Made by a program: the position numbers and the translations under genes. DNA of 64,000 bases, from positions 1 to 64,000 of the forward strand of contig DASVVT010000008.1 in NCBI GenBank assembly GCA_036386415.1, in the 5' to 3' direction. Source of the DNA: DASVVT01 sp036386415. Lineage in GTDB: Bacteria; Acidobacteriota; Blastocatellia; Pyrinomonadales; Pyrinomonadaceae. The notes under the pieces were generated by a model. The model searched no databases, had not been told where the DNA came from, and worked only from the letters and a program-made list of their open reading frames with translations. This document shows positions 1-8,161 of the stretch, one piece after another. Each line of letters begins with the position of its first letter. Within the stretch, counting starts at the first letter, position 1.

Positions 1-53
1 TTTACGAAAAAGGTTCTTAATGCCCCGCTGCTTGCGGCGGGGATGGATGAACC

Positions 54-88
54 ATCTTGGCAGTGGGTTCGATGCCCACTGCCAAGAT
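54..88. promoter_or_regulatory. Perfect 14-bp inverted repeat in the tnpA leader
   Basis: ATCTTGGCAGTGGG at 54-67 pairs perfectly with 75-88 around a 7-nt loop, just upstream of tnpA. It is distinct from the left-end hairpin at 23-42. In IS200 a leader stem-loop is known to limit transposase expression, so a role in attenuating read-through or translation is the likely inference. Confidence 0.6.
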
Positions 89-109
89 AAATGACGTTAC
101 AATGCGTGC

Positions 110-538
110 ATGGTCTTTAGAAGAACCGCGCACGCTGCTTATGACACAGCGTACCATCTAGTCTGGTCACCAAAGTACCGCAAGCATATCCTTCAAGGTG
201 CTTTGGCTGAGCGGGTTGAGCAGATGTTCAAGGAGATAGCCGACTCCTACGACATCACGATAGATGAGATGGAAGTCAGCCCTGACCATGTGCATCTGTT
301 CTGTTCGTTCCCACCACGCTACTCGATAGCGCAGGTAGTCACCCGATTCAAAAGTCTGAGCGCACGAGCCGTGTTCCGCGAGTTCCCACAGGTGAAGCGG
401 CAACTGTGGGGCGGAGAGTTCTGGGAAGATGGATACTTCGCCAGAACCGTAGGCGATAAAGTGACGGCAGAGGTGATTCGCAAATACATTCAACGTCACA
501 GAGAAGCCCAAGATGCGCAAATAGAGTTGTTCGATTAA
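110..538 (+). CDS. tnpA: IS200/IS605-family Y1 transposase TnpA
   Basis: A 142-residue HUH single-strand transposase, the usual length for the family. The HUH metal-binding motif is PDHVHLF near residues 58-64, and the nucleophilic tyrosine is in RKYIQRH near residue 127. WSPKYRK near the N-terminus and LWGGEFWEDGYF before the catalytic helix are family hallmarks. It cuts and joins the hairpin-marked ends of the element as a dimer. No good Shine-Dalgarno sequence precedes the ATG, consistent with low expression. The reading frame is intact, so the element may be active. Confidence 0.93.
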   Translation: MVFRRTAHAAYDTAYHLVWSPKYRKHILQGALAERVEQMFKEIADSYDITIDEMEVSPDHVHLFCSFPPRYSIAQVVTRFKSLSARAVFREFPQVKRQLWGGEFWEDGYFARTVGDKVTAEVIRKYIQRHREAQDAQIELFD

Positions 539-550
539 ACCGAGCTAAAG

Positions 551-570
551 CCCCACCGCTTGCGGTGGGG
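551..570. repeat. Right-end hairpin of the IS200-type element
   Basis: Perfect 9-bp stem with a TT loop directly after tnpA, matching the left-end hairpin in its GCTTGCGG core. It is the TnpA recognition structure and could also terminate tnpA transcription. Confidence 0.75.
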
Positions 571-571
571 T

Positions 572-892
572 GCTTTTACTCCCTGCGAGAACTCCTGTCA
601 GACGGCGCAGGCGCAGTATTATGGGTAAGAAACGTAAGTAGTCCTGATAGATTATTTTGCCTTACGAACGGCTTTGACCTTCAGTGCCACAACTGCTTAA
701 ATTCTAAACACTATTATCAGTTCTATCCGCACAACCGACTCCATTCTAAACACCTCTGCGCATTTCAATCACTTGTCCAAAACCCGGGACTACGCAAAAA
801 CAGCCCTTTCATTAACTTACAAATCGACCCCTGAAAGTTAAATCCTCTGGCACGCCCAATGCTTAAAGCCCAGTGACAGGGGGTAAAGTTAA
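572..892. other. Intergenic stretch without a supported gene
   Basis: A+T-richer than the chromosome. One short open frame here has no homology-like features or convincing start. A CAGGGGGT ribosome-binding-like motif at 878-885 belongs to the following TTG-started gene. No copy of the tRNA-Asp 3' end, the expected left attachment site of the downstream element, could be found. Confidence 0.5.
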
Positions 893-1633
893 TTGAAGAA
901 CGTATCTAACCTTGAGCAGCTATCTAACGCCTTAAAGAGTTTATTCGAGAGTGTGCCAGCCATGACGGGCTCTCAACTCTTAACAACAATTGGGTACTCC
1001 GAGAAATTCGGGAGGCAAGCGTTTCTTATCAGAGGTGCGTGTGTCTATCGTTTCTTAAAAGAAACCGCTCTGCGCCTACCTGGCGGTAGGGGGAAGCGCG
1101 ATCAGGAGCGCAGGGGAAAGCGCGCACGACTTGAAGATCTCGCCGCGCACACCGGAGTCCATCGCAGGACACTGGAGACAGATGCGCGGATTTACCAGAA
1201 CTTTTTCTTGGATCGCTCTCAGGAAACGAAGGGCGCATGCACCCCCTGTTTGCCGCGCGAGATTTATGCGATTTCGCTAAACGCGCCCGACCCGAACTTA
1301 GCCATCAACGAAGCTTATAAACGCTTGACGGATAAATCTTATGGTCGGGAGGAGTTTCGCGAGTACGTGCGAGAATTGAAACGCACTTACGATGCAAAAC
1401 AGCAACACGATCAGGGTCAACCACCTTTGCCGATGGCCAAGGTTAAAGTCCCTAAAAATTTGCTCCCCGTGCTTGCAGAACTGGAAAGTTGGTCGGGCAA
1501 AGATTACGGGGAGTTGATTGCGGAAGCGATACAAAAGCTTCATAAGTCATACGTGAAACGGAGATTGAGGACAGTTCACTCACCTTCTAATAATTTGGCA
1601 GCTAGCGCGACACAGCACTCATTGGTGTTCTGA
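893..1633 (+). CDS. Hypothetical DNA-binding protein of the mobile element
   Basis: 246 residues, not assignable to a named family. Residues about 70-100 read as a helix-turn-helix (LEDLAAHTGVHRRTLETDAR), suggesting DNA binding. The C-terminal part (VPKNLLPVLAELE..) is helical and basic. Translation would begin at a TTG preceded by a G-rich Shine-Dalgarno at about 9 nt. It lies upstream of the mobilization genes and could be a replication or transfer regulator, but this is inference from position. Confidence 0.6.
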   Translation: MKNVSNLEQLSNALKSLFESVPAMTGSQLLTTIGYSEKFGRQAFLIRGACVYRFLKETALRLPGGRGKRDQERRGKRARLEDLAAHTGVHRRTLETDARIYQNFFLDRSQETKGACTPCLPREIYAISLNAPDPNLAINEAYKRLTDKSYGREEFREYVRELKRTYDAKQQHDQGQPPLPMAKVKVPKNLLPVLAELESWSGKDYGELIAEAIQKLHKSYVKRRLRTVHSPSNNLAASATQHSLVF

Positions 1634-1837
1634 ACGCTGCAACTTTTGTTCGATAGGATTTAATACCCAAAGCTGCCAAGACCGTTACGCTCGAAAGCCA
1701 TTTAGCGCGGCGCTCGCTGACTCCCGTTTCACTTGGAACGACTAATCGCCGGTAATAGCTGCCTACTGTTTCGCCTTTAACACCTACACGAATTAGCAGC
1801 AGCCAGAGGTGTTTTGATGAAACGGATATAACTGAAT
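1634..1837. other. Candidate oriT region upstream of mobC
   Basis: A non-coding gap immediately upstream of the mobilization genes, where oriT commonly lies. It contains AACACCT (1779-1785) and AGGTGTT (1807-1813) as an inverted repeat with a 21-nt spacer. I recognise no known nic site, so this is a positional prediction only. Confidence 0.35.
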
Positions 1838-2284
1838 ATGAACAATAGAAGAGATATATCTAAAAGCCAGAGTCAACAAACGGACAGAGATTCGACCGTG
1901 GGAGGAAAACGCCGTCGCGCTGGTCGCCCCAGACTTGAAGAATCTGAGAGGCGAATGGGCCGGATCGGCGTGCCCGTTAATAAAAGGGAGGAAGAGATAA
2001 TCACCGAGCGAGCGGCAACGCACAATATTAGCCCCGCAGTTTTCTTACGCAAGTTAGGAGTTGGTTGTAGGCTGCCGCAGCCCGTCCCAAGGATCAATTT
2101 TCTCGCCTACCGACGTTTCGGGCGAGCGGCAGCCCACTTCAATCGCCTTTGCAAGCTGATCGAGTCGGGTCAACAAGTAGAGATTGGCTTGGATTTCGCG
2201 CAGCAAATGCTAGATGAGCTCCAAGCAATCAGAAGGCTCTTAATTACAGGGAAGACCGATGTACGTGAAAACAACGACCGGTAG
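1838..2284 (+). CDS. mobC: MobC-like relaxosome accessory protein
   Basis: 148 residues with a basic, disordered N-terminus (KRRRAGRPR) and then a ribbon-helix-helix-like segment GVPVNKREEEIITERAA followed by SPAVFLRKLGVG, as in plasmid mobilization MobC proteins. These bind oriT and help the relaxase melt the nick site. The C-terminal helix (FAQQMLDELQAIRRLL) resembles the MobC tail. The gene overlaps the relaxase by 26 bp, implying translational coupling. Confidence 0.78.
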   Translation: MNNRRDISKSQSQQTDRDSTVGGKRRRAGRPRLEESERRMGRIGVPVNKREEEIITERAATHNISPAVFLRKLGVGCRLPQPVPRINFLAYRRFGRAAAHFNRLCKLIESGQQVEIGLDFAQQMLDELQAIRRLLITGKTDVRENNDR

Positions 2285-4445
2285 GAAAATCAGTGGGTTA
2301 CTTGATTATGTTTTCGATCCGAAGCGACCCTCAAATTCCCAAGTAGTCGAAGTCGTGAGGAAAGAGCCATTGATTATCGAGGAGCGTACTTGTCCAGACT
2401 ACATTTTGAAAAATGGAGCGGATCGACATCCTCCTCGGACAAAATCAAGTGGGATAGCTGAGATGGGCACGGACAGTCGTATAAGTGCCAAGCGTGTTGA
2501 AGACTTCGCCGGGCGCGGGGAGTTGATTGCCACCAATATGGCTGGGCGAAATAAGCGGGAACTCCTAGCTGAGTTTCGCGCCTTAGTAACGCTGCGCCCT
2601 AATCTTTTAGTAAATGTTCGGCATTTTATTCTCAGTACGCCTGCTAAAGACCGTGTTACAAAAGGAACGCAAGCGCTTTTCTCCCAGAGATTCGCAGAAC
2701 TGATGCGCTTTGATGGGCGAATGTGGCTCGGGGTTCGGCATAAAGATCATGAACACGACGAAGTGCACTTTGTCACAACAAATATTGATTTAAGAGGCCG
2801 AGCGCCTTCGGATTCCTTCCTCCTTCGTCGAGTCGAGCTTGTTGCTCGCCAGATCGAAGTAGAATTCAACCTCACGCGCACTCGTGGGAGCCAGGATTCC
2901 ATGCGACGCAGCCCGAAGCAGAGCGAGTTCAAGGCCTTCGAAAGGACAGGCAAACTAAGCTACGTTCAGCTGATCCAAGCCAAGGTTGACGCAGTATTAG
3001 ACAGAGATTTGACTTTTAGCCAGTTCGTCAAGCGTTTAGAGAATGAGGCCGTACGACTTACGCCTGTAGTAAGTAATTCTCATGAGGTCATCGGTACTAT
3101 CTACGAGACCGAAGGATTCAGGGTTAAAGGGAGCAGACTGGGTCGGGGCTACACTTTTGAAGGACTGCAAAAAGAGTGGCGTGGGCAGGAGGAAAGGAAG
3201 GGCAAAGTCCTATATGAGTTTGAGAGAGACAATCAGGCAATTCGCAAGAGAGCAATCTTCCTTGAAGAAGGAGTCCCCAGAACAACAGGAAGAAAGGAAA
3301 GATATTTGGATGGAGCACCAGACAAATCCCACAACGGAAACCCTAAACAATCTGACCGAGCGGCTCAAGAGGATCGAAAGCATGATGGCACCAGGATGGC
3401 AGAACAAACACCTGATGCTAGCTCCTGTCAGCGACCAGTTGGCGCAGGTGAATACGCTTTACGATCAAGAGAAAAGCGTCGAACGCAACAGGCGCGAGGC
3501 GGAGGAAACGATCAAGTCGATCTCAATGTTGATAAGGCAGCTTCAAGCCGAGGTGATAAACATTTTCGAATTGCAGAAGGACGAGACAGTCAAGGAGTTC
3601 AAGAAGTACCGCCTGCAAATGGTAGCCGACTTGAGAGAGGCAGCAAAAATGGTCCAAGCCTGCCAGTTGATGGTGAACCGCTGCAACGAGATGGTTCTAA
3701 GGAACACGCATTTAGCCGTACAGTGCGCCGAGCCGTACCAGAGAGCGAGCACAATAATAGAGGAAGCGGCAGCATCAGCAGCCAGGCAAATGAAGGAGGC
3801 AGTGGAGATGTCGACCAAGGCAATAGTAAGAGCAAGAGAGGAGTGCTTAGAAACCTTCCGCTCCTTAATCTGGGCTTGCCGCAGGCCAGCTTTGCTAGTG
3901 GTCATGCTCCTGCTGTGGACAACTTTATCGGTAATTGTCGCCAGCAAGTGGACGATGAGATTGATAGACAAACGTCTGGAAGAACGACCTTCGACCTCAA
4001 CACAACAGGTAAGCACCAAGTCGCCAGTGGATATGACGCCAGCGCAGAAGAGGCAGCGCGCGGAATCTCCGATACCGGTACGATGAAGATAGACGTGCCA
4101 GGCGGCGAGCACGTATTCACTAAGGATATTGAGAGTTTCTGCCAGGCATCGCTTCTGCAAAGCTCCGAAGCATTGCCCCACTTAATCACTCAACAACGTC
4201 ATAGTGGCTCGCGCTTGAACAGCCTTGAGGATTTGCAAGAGCAAGTGGGCCATAAGAGCAGTTTGACACCTGCTCTTAACACGCCTCAACTTCTACCGGT
4301 TGAAAATATATCCGCGCAGGAAATCCAACAAGATAAACCTGTACTCATTTGCGCCAGGTCTGAGGAAGCAGAAGTGGCGAGAACGAGCGCACGAGTAGAT
4401 GTTCAGCATGACGATGATTTTGAGATCGACGATTTAGGCCGATAA
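2259..4445 (+). CDS. mobA: MobA/VirD2-family relaxase
   Basis: 728 residues. The N-terminal nicking domain has a candidate catalytic tyrosine in LLDYVF and the metal-binding histidine motif HKDHEHDEVHFV at about residues 161-172, followed by TNIDLRGR, as in pfam Relaxase proteins. It would nick oriT and pilot the strand into a recipient. From about residue 320 onward the protein becomes polar, repetitive and unstructured-looking; that part coincides with a second open frame encoding a MobB-like protein, which probably dictates the sequence there. Confidence 0.87.
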   Translation: MYVKTTTGRKISGLLDYVFDPKRPSNSQVVEVVRKEPLIIEERTCPDYILKNGADRHPPRTKSSGIAEMGTDSRISAKRVEDFAGRGELIATNMAGRNKRELLAEFRALVTLRPNLLVNVRHFILSTPAKDRVTKGTQALFSQRFAELMRFDGRMWLGVRHKDHEHDEVHFVTTNIDLRGRAPSDSFLLRRVELVARQIEVEFNLTRTRGSQDSMRRSPKQSEFKAFERTGKLSYVQLIQAKVDAVLDRDLTFSQFVKRLENEAVRLTPVVSNSHEVIGTIYETEGFRVKGSRLGRGYTFEGLQKEWRGQEERKGKVLYEFERDNQAIRKRAIFLEEGVPRTTGRKERYLDGAPDKSHNGNPKQSDRAAQEDRKHDGTRMAEQTPDASSCQRPVGAGEYALRSREKRRTQQARGGGNDQVDLNVDKAASSRGDKHFRIAEGRDSQGVQEVPPANGSRLERGSKNGPSLPVDGEPLQRDGSKEHAFSRTVRRAVPESEHNNRGSGSISSQANEGGSGDVDQGNSKSKRGVLRNLPLLNLGLPQASFASGHAPAVDNFIGNCRQQVDDEIDRQTSGRTTFDLNTTGKHQVASGYDASAEEAARGISDTGTMKIDVPGGEHVFTKDIESFCQASLLQSSEALPHLITQQRHSGSRLNSLEDLQEQVGHKSSLTPALNTPQLLPVENISAQEIQQDKPVLICARSEEAEVARTSARVDVQHDDDFEIDDLGR
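3214..4086 (+). CDS. mobB: MobB-like membrane protein encoded out of frame inside the relaxase gene
   Basis: A 290-residue frame lies wholly within the relaxase gene. The product has a long charged coiled-coil segment and one strong transmembrane helix near residues 224-246 (RPALLVVMLLLW..). In RSF1010, mobB is likewise nested out of frame in mobA and encodes a membrane-associated protein that stabilises the relaxosome and aids coupling-protein contact. The frame opens at 3082; I chose the ATG at 3214, preceded by AAGGAAGG about 11 nt away, and an ATG at 3310 with a purine-rich leader is a credible alternative. The overlap and architecture are visible; function is inference. Confidence 0.7.
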   Translation: MSLRETIRQFAREQSSLKKESPEQQEERKDIWMEHQTNPTTETLNNLTERLKRIESMMAPGWQNKHLMLAPVSDQLAQVNTLYDQEKSVERNRREAEETIKSISMLIRQLQAEVINIFELQKDETVKEFKKYRLQMVADLREAAKMVQACQLMVNRCNEMVLRNTHLAVQCAEPYQRASTIIEEAAASAARQMKEAVEMSTKAIVRAREECLETFRSLIWACRRPALLVVMLLLWTTLSVIVASKWTMRLIDKRLEERPSTSTQQVSTKSPVDMTPAQKRQRAESPIPVR

Positions 4446-4582
4446 GGTATTTAGGTTGAGAGGAATTTTATAAGCGGATAAATCCAATTACCGGACCAAC
4501 TGTCGAGGTTCTTAGACGGAAGCGCAGCTTTGTTTTAACCCTTGCGATGGCAAGGCACCGAGAAGAGATACTGTAATAAGCA

Positions 4583-4819
4583 ATGGCAACTGAAGATGAA
4601 ATTCTGACCAAAGAGCAGTTAGCAGAATTGCTTCATGTCAGCAAGCGCACGATAGAAAGATGGATTGAAGAAATGAGGGTGCCTTATATCACGCTGCCCA
4701 GGCGTGGTTCTAAGTGCAACATCCGCTTCTTGAAATCCACCATCCTACAGTGGCTTAAAAAGAGCGAGCAAAAGGCGTCCAACAAACTTCTGAAGGAGGA
4801 GATTTATGACGAAGAATGA
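4583..4819 (+). CDS. xis: Excisionase-type helix-turn-helix protein
   Basis: 78 residues with a MerR/excisionase-like winged HTH: LTKEQLAELLHVSKRTIERWIEEMRVP, then an IRF..STILQWL recognition/tail region, the form of 'DNA-binding domain, excisionase family' proteins. It would bend DNA at the attachment site and direct the integrase to excise the element. Its stop codon lies inside the integrase start region (14-nt overlap), so the two are translationally coupled. Confidence 0.82.
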   Translation: MATEDEILTKEQLAELLHVSKRTIERWIEEMRVPYITLPRRGSKCNIRFLKSTILQWLKKSEQKASNKLLKEEIYDEE

Positions 4820-5908
4820 AAAGCTCCCCCAAGGCGTATTCTGGCGAGGAAACTTCCTCTGGATACGCTACCAAGACGAAGGGGGAGAATAGTCAAAGAA
4901 ACTACAGGGCAACGATCCGTTAAAGTGGCAGAACAGATTTACAACAAGCGGAAGACGGAAGTTGCTATGGCAATCAACTTTCCATCCCGAAAGTTCAAGA
5001 ACGTTTCTTTCAAGGAACTGTTCGATTACTGGTGGGAAAATCACGCGAAGAACAGACCGAGCAAGTTTGAGTACCTGACCCCTCGCATTAAAAAGTTCTT
5101 CAAGTTAAAGGCAAGATACATAACCTCTGACTTGGTGAGGGAATTCTTAAACGGTCTGAAAGCTGAAGAGGACTTGTCCGCCTCAAGCCTTAATCACTAT
5201 CGGACAATCCTCAATTCTGTTTTCAATTACGCGATCAGGAACAAAAAGTACGACGAGAATCCTGTGCAGGCTGTCCCAACATTTCCTGAGCCGCCCGGAC
5301 GTGACCGCTTCACCACGCCGGAAGAAATCTTGAAATTCTTTGAAAAGTGTGACGAGGAAGGGGACACCGAACTAAAGGTGTTTGTGGTCATCGCCGCCAC
5401 CACCGGGCTTAGGAAAGGGTCGATCCTTCCGCGCAAATATGCGGACATATTTCTTGACGAAGAGATTCCGTATATCTTTGTTGGCAAGACGAAAAATGGC
5501 GATCCGATCAAGATTCCGCTGGCGGAAATGGCAGTAGAGGCTATCAAGAGCCTACCAAGCTACGGCAAGGGCGAATATCTGTTTCCTGCAAAACCGAACG
5601 TGCGGTTTAAGGGCGATTTCAAAAAGCCTCACGCCTGGGATTTGGGAAAGAGGTTCAGAAGAATCTGCAAGCTGGCAGGAATCAATAATCTCAGAATCCA
5701 CGATCTCAGACACTTTGCGACGACGGTTCTGTTTATGGATGAGATACCAGATGCGATGATCGCCAAGATGACCGGGCACAGGAGCAGGGAACTGAGGAAG
5801 TACCAGCACCTGAGCCCCCAGTTCAGAAAGCAGACGGTAGAAAGAATAGCCCGGAAACTTACTGGCACATCTACTGGCACAGTGACCGTTTCCGAGCTAT
5901 TGCAGTAA
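4806..5908 (+). CDS. int: Tyrosine recombinase (integrase), frameshifted at a G5 run
   Basis: The start is fixed by a perfect AGGAGG 6 nt before ATG 4806. That frame reads MTKNEKLPQGVFW..YQDEGGE and stops at 4890-4892. A -1 shift at GGGGG (4881-4885) continues as RIVKETTGQRSVKVAEQ, a normal integrase N-terminus, and then the rest, giving about 367 residues. The catalytic domain is intact: TGLRKG arginine, HDLRH, TGHRS and the nucleophile in LRKYQHL. Without the shift only a product starting near 4925 would be made. The cause may be a one-base assembly error, a mutation, or genuine -1 slippage. Confidence 0.88.
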
Positions 5909-5938
5909 CCTAGAGAGACTCTAAGTTATTGATGATAA

Positions 5939-6016
<78 letters not shown>

Positions 6017-6068
6017 GGTAAACCCTCGAATTTTCAAATCTCAAATCTGACAATCTCAGATTTTGTTC

Positions 6069-6143
6069 TGGTAGGCACGGAGGGACTCGAACCCCCAACC
6101 TCTTCCTTGTAAGGGAAGCCGTCTACCATTGACGTACGTGCCT
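6069..6143 (-). tRNA. tRNA-Val (TAC)
   Basis: On the minus strand the acceptor stem AGGCACG/CGTGCCT is perfect, the anticodon loop CTTACAA gives TAC (valine), the T-arm is intact, and CCA is encoded (6069-6071). It lies 53 bp upstream of tRNA-Asp and is probably co-transcribed with it. Confidence 0.93.
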
Positions 6144-6712
6144 CTAATCTCTTCTCGGCTCGCCGACAGTCGAGAAGCATTGCGGCTCCAAGAAGAGGCG
6201 GCGCGCCGGGTGATTCATGCCATCATTCTGCAAGGTACGAGCTCTGCCTGATCCTCGCGCGCGCGTTGCGGAATTCGTTTGACACGTCCGTTTCAAAGAC
6301 CGTTGCTTTCAGGCTGTTGAGTCCGTGAAAGAAGCGAATCGTTATCCTAAAAGGAGAGCGCTGCGACTGTCAAGTTGAGCGCCCTCTTAAAGCAGCCAGA
6401 CGGGCAACTCTTCCTGCTCTGCGCGCTCGTGTGCCTGCGCATCTGTCTCCGACCCCTTTGGTATTGCGCTCTGAGGCTGCGCTATGTTTTCATTCGAGCG
6501 GGCAGCCGTATCGTCTCCTGCGGGCTCGCCGCGCCTTTCGAGCGGTTTGATGAGCACAGCATCGACTTGCTCGTCGAGTCTTCCGATGACAGGCATGAGC
6601 CGAAAACGCTCCTTCCATACGGTCAACGCTTGCCGGAACTTTCGCCCGACATGATCGTTTGAGATATATTTAGTCGTTCAGAGATGACCAGCCCGAAGAG
6701 AAGTGTAAGCCT
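6144..6712. other. Intergenic region upstream of the tRNAs and the VWFA gene
   Basis: Holds the tRNA promoter region on the minus strand and the leader of the following gene. A small hairpin CTTCTCG/CGAGAAG lies at 6151-6177. A possible small minus-strand gene is listed separately; nothing else is supported. Confidence 0.5.
6387..6626 (-). CDS. Possible small hypothetical protein
   Basis: A 79-residue minus-strand frame, charged and Glu/Gln-rich at the C-terminus, read from a TTG with no clear ribosome-binding site. The frame is open further upstream without an ATG and its composition there (GRKFRQALTVWKERF) looks protein-like, so it could be a remnant or use another start. A similar-sized plus-strand frame overlaps it and looks less natural. 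Confidence 0.3.
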   Translation of the reverse strand: MTVWKERFRLMPVIGRLDEQVDAVLIKPLERRGEPAGDDTAARSNENIAQPQSAIPKGSETDAQAHERAEQEELPVWLL

Positions 6713-7993
6713 ATGCTAAAGAGTCTGGCAAATTCACAGAGGGCATCCAAACCTGGAAACCGGCTGCTGCTATTGCTGTTCGCCGCGTTCCTTGCTTTGC
6801 TCTGCGGCGGCTGTTTGATTGCCGCCAGCGCGCAGCAGCAGAAGCAACAGGACGGAAAGCAGAGGCCGCGCAGAGTCGGCGCGCAGCAGCAGCAGCAGCG
6901 GAAGCCGACTCCTCAAGCGTCGCCGCCTTCTGCGACTGAGCCTGAGATCGAAGAGGTCGACGCGGGAGATGTCGTGCGCGTCGATACCCAGTTGGTTTCG
7001 ATTCCGGCGGTCGTCTACGATCACACGGGTCGCCTGATGATCAGCCTGCGCGCGGAGAACTTCAACGTCTACGAGGATGGACGCCCGCAGCGTATTAGCA
7101 ACTTTGCGACGACGGAAGCGCCGTTCGAGGTGGCGCTGCTGCTGGACACATCCGGCTCAACGCGCGCCGATGTCGCTTTGATACGCCGCGCGGCCAATGC
7201 TTTCATAGACGCCCTGCGCCCAGGTGATCGCGTTGCCGTCATCGCCTTCGATTCCAAACAGGATGGCGATTCCAAACACCCGACCGTAGACATTGCGTCA
7301 CACCTGACGAGCGACCGCAAGGCGCTCAGAGAGTCTCTTGAAAGGATCGGGACGAGCAACGGGACGCCCTTCTACGACGCGCTTGAGCGGATCGCCGATG
7401 ATGTTTTCAACGAGCAGCCGCGCGAAGAGGTGCGCGGACGCCGCGCCGTCGTCGCCCTCACAGACGGTGTGGATTCGACGAGCATCGCCGAATATGCGGA
7501 TGCTCGCGACAAGCTCTTGCGCGCCGGTCTCGCCTGCTTCTTCATACAGGTCAACACGGAGGATTTTGTCGAAGACCGCTTGATGAAAGATTGCCAGGAT
7601 GACGGCGCGTTGACACTGTCACGCACGCAGCTTCAACGCTACCGCAGGATATTCGTGCCGCGCGCTGATGCTTCGGACTACGAGAGCTTCTGTCGCATGG
7701 GGCCGTTCGAGCGCATGCAGATCAGCCGCGACCTCTACAACCTGGCACGCCGCGAGATGAACGATCTGGCGCGCGCTTCCGGCGGCAGGAACTTCGTGGC
7801 CGCCGACCTGCGCGATGCCCGCGCAGCCTTTGCACAGGTCGCCGCAGAGATCGGCACACAATACAGTCTCGGCTATTACCCGACGAACAAGACGCGCGAC
7901 GGGCGCTTTCGCGCAATTAAGGTCGAAGTCAAAGGCGTCGCCGGAGGCGCACAGGTGCGCGCGCGCGAAGGCTACTATGCGCCGAAAGGATGA
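6713..7993 (+). CDS. Secreted VWFA-related domain protein (acidobacterial type)
   Basis: 426 residues. An N-terminal signal segment (residues about 20-43) is followed by a Q/P-rich linker containing RPRRVG, then the conserved strand VRVDTQLVSIPAVVYD, a plug-like segment 'NFNVYEDGRPQ', and a von Willebrand A domain from about residue 138 with MIDAS motif DTSGS. The C-terminal YSLGYYPTNKTRDGRFR..KV is the family ending. It is probably periplasmic or surface-exposed and metal-binding; its partners are unknown. Two paralogs occur at 20773 and 22568. Confidence 0.88.
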   Translation: MLKSLANSQRASKPGNRLLLLLFAAFLALLCGGCLIAASAQQQKQQDGKQRPRRVGAQQQQQRKPTPQASPPSATEPEIEEVDAGDVVRVDTQLVSIPAVVYDHTGRLMISLRAENFNVYEDGRPQRISNFATTEAPFEVALLLDTSGSTRADVALIRRAANAFIDALRPGDRVAVIAFDSKQDGDSKHPTVDIASHLTSDRKALRESLERIGTSNGTPFYDALERIADDVFNEQPREEVRGRRAVVALTDGVDSTSIAEYADARDKLLRAGLACFFIQVNTEDFVEDRLMKDCQDDGALTLSRTQLQRYRRIFVPRADASDYESFCRMGPFERMQISRDLYNLARREMNDLARASGGRNFVAADLRDARAAFAQVAAEIGTQYSLGYYPTNKTRDGRFRAIKVEVKGVAGGAQVRAREGYYAPKG

Positions 7994-7996
7994 AAA

Positions 7997-8143
7997 GCAG
8001 GAGACAGGAGACAGAATACAGGAGACAGGAGATGAAAGCAGAGTATCTCTTATGTTGCATACTCTGATTTAGGTGAACATCATCAAACGCATCGACGGAT
8101 TTTCTTTTCTCCTGTCTCCTGTATTCTGTCTCCTGTCTCCTGC
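7997..8143. repeat. Perfect 35-bp inverted repeat built of CAGGAGA-like units
   Basis: The arm 7997-8031 is the exact reverse complement of 8109-8143, separated by 77 nt. Each arm is a tandem of GACAGGA units. It lies between two co-directional genes, VWFA and deoB, and has no T-run. Confidence 0.9.
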
Positions 8144-8161
8144 TTGAGAGGTTCTTTATTC

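Larger units (their letters stand above)
22..571 (+). mobile_element. IS200/IS605-type insertion sequence with tnpA only
   Basis: The element consists of one Y1 transposase gene between two related terminal hairpins. The left hairpin has stem CCCCGC/GCGGGG (23-28 with 37-42); the right has the perfect stem CCCCACCGC/GCGGTGGGG (551-559 with 562-570). Both share the core GCTTGCGG. Subterminal hairpins instead of inverted terminal repeats, and no tnpB, are the layout of IS200 elements, which move as single-stranded DNA. The exact cleavage sites are not defined here; the true ends lie a few bases outside the hairpins. The element sits at the left edge of a lower-GC mobile region. Confidence 0.8.
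572..5938 (+). mobile_element. Integrative mobilizable element next to tRNA-Asp (left end not located)
   Basis: A co-directional, lower-GC block: DNA-binding protein, mobC, relaxase with internal mobB-like gene, excisionase, integrase. There are no coupling-protein or type IV secretion genes, so it would depend on a helper for transfer. The integrase ends 30 bp from the 3' end of tRNA-Asp, the classical attachment position for tyrosine-recombinase islands; the tRNA is intact and retains an encoded CCA. I found no duplicate of the tRNA 3' end further left, so the left boundary is either degraded or outside the window, and the start given is only the edge of the IS200 element. Confidence 0.7.

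Noticed and set aside
565..834. 89-codon plus-strand frame after the IS200 element
   Set aside because: It starts inside the right-end hairpin, has no ribosome-binding site and an unnatural composition; read as non-coding.
3543..4181. 212-codon frame antisense to the relaxase/mobB region
   Set aside because: Two sense-strand frames already have convincing features there; this one has no start signal or domain pattern.
5909..5938. Attachment-site core between integrase and tRNA-Asp
   Set aside because: No repeat of this 30-bp stretch or of the tRNA 3' end could be found elsewhere in the window, so no core is annotated.
6375..6662. 95-codon plus-strand frame before the VWFA gene
   Set aside because: Cysteine/leucine/arginine-rich composition typical of an antisense shadow; the opposite-strand frame is more protein-like but also weak.
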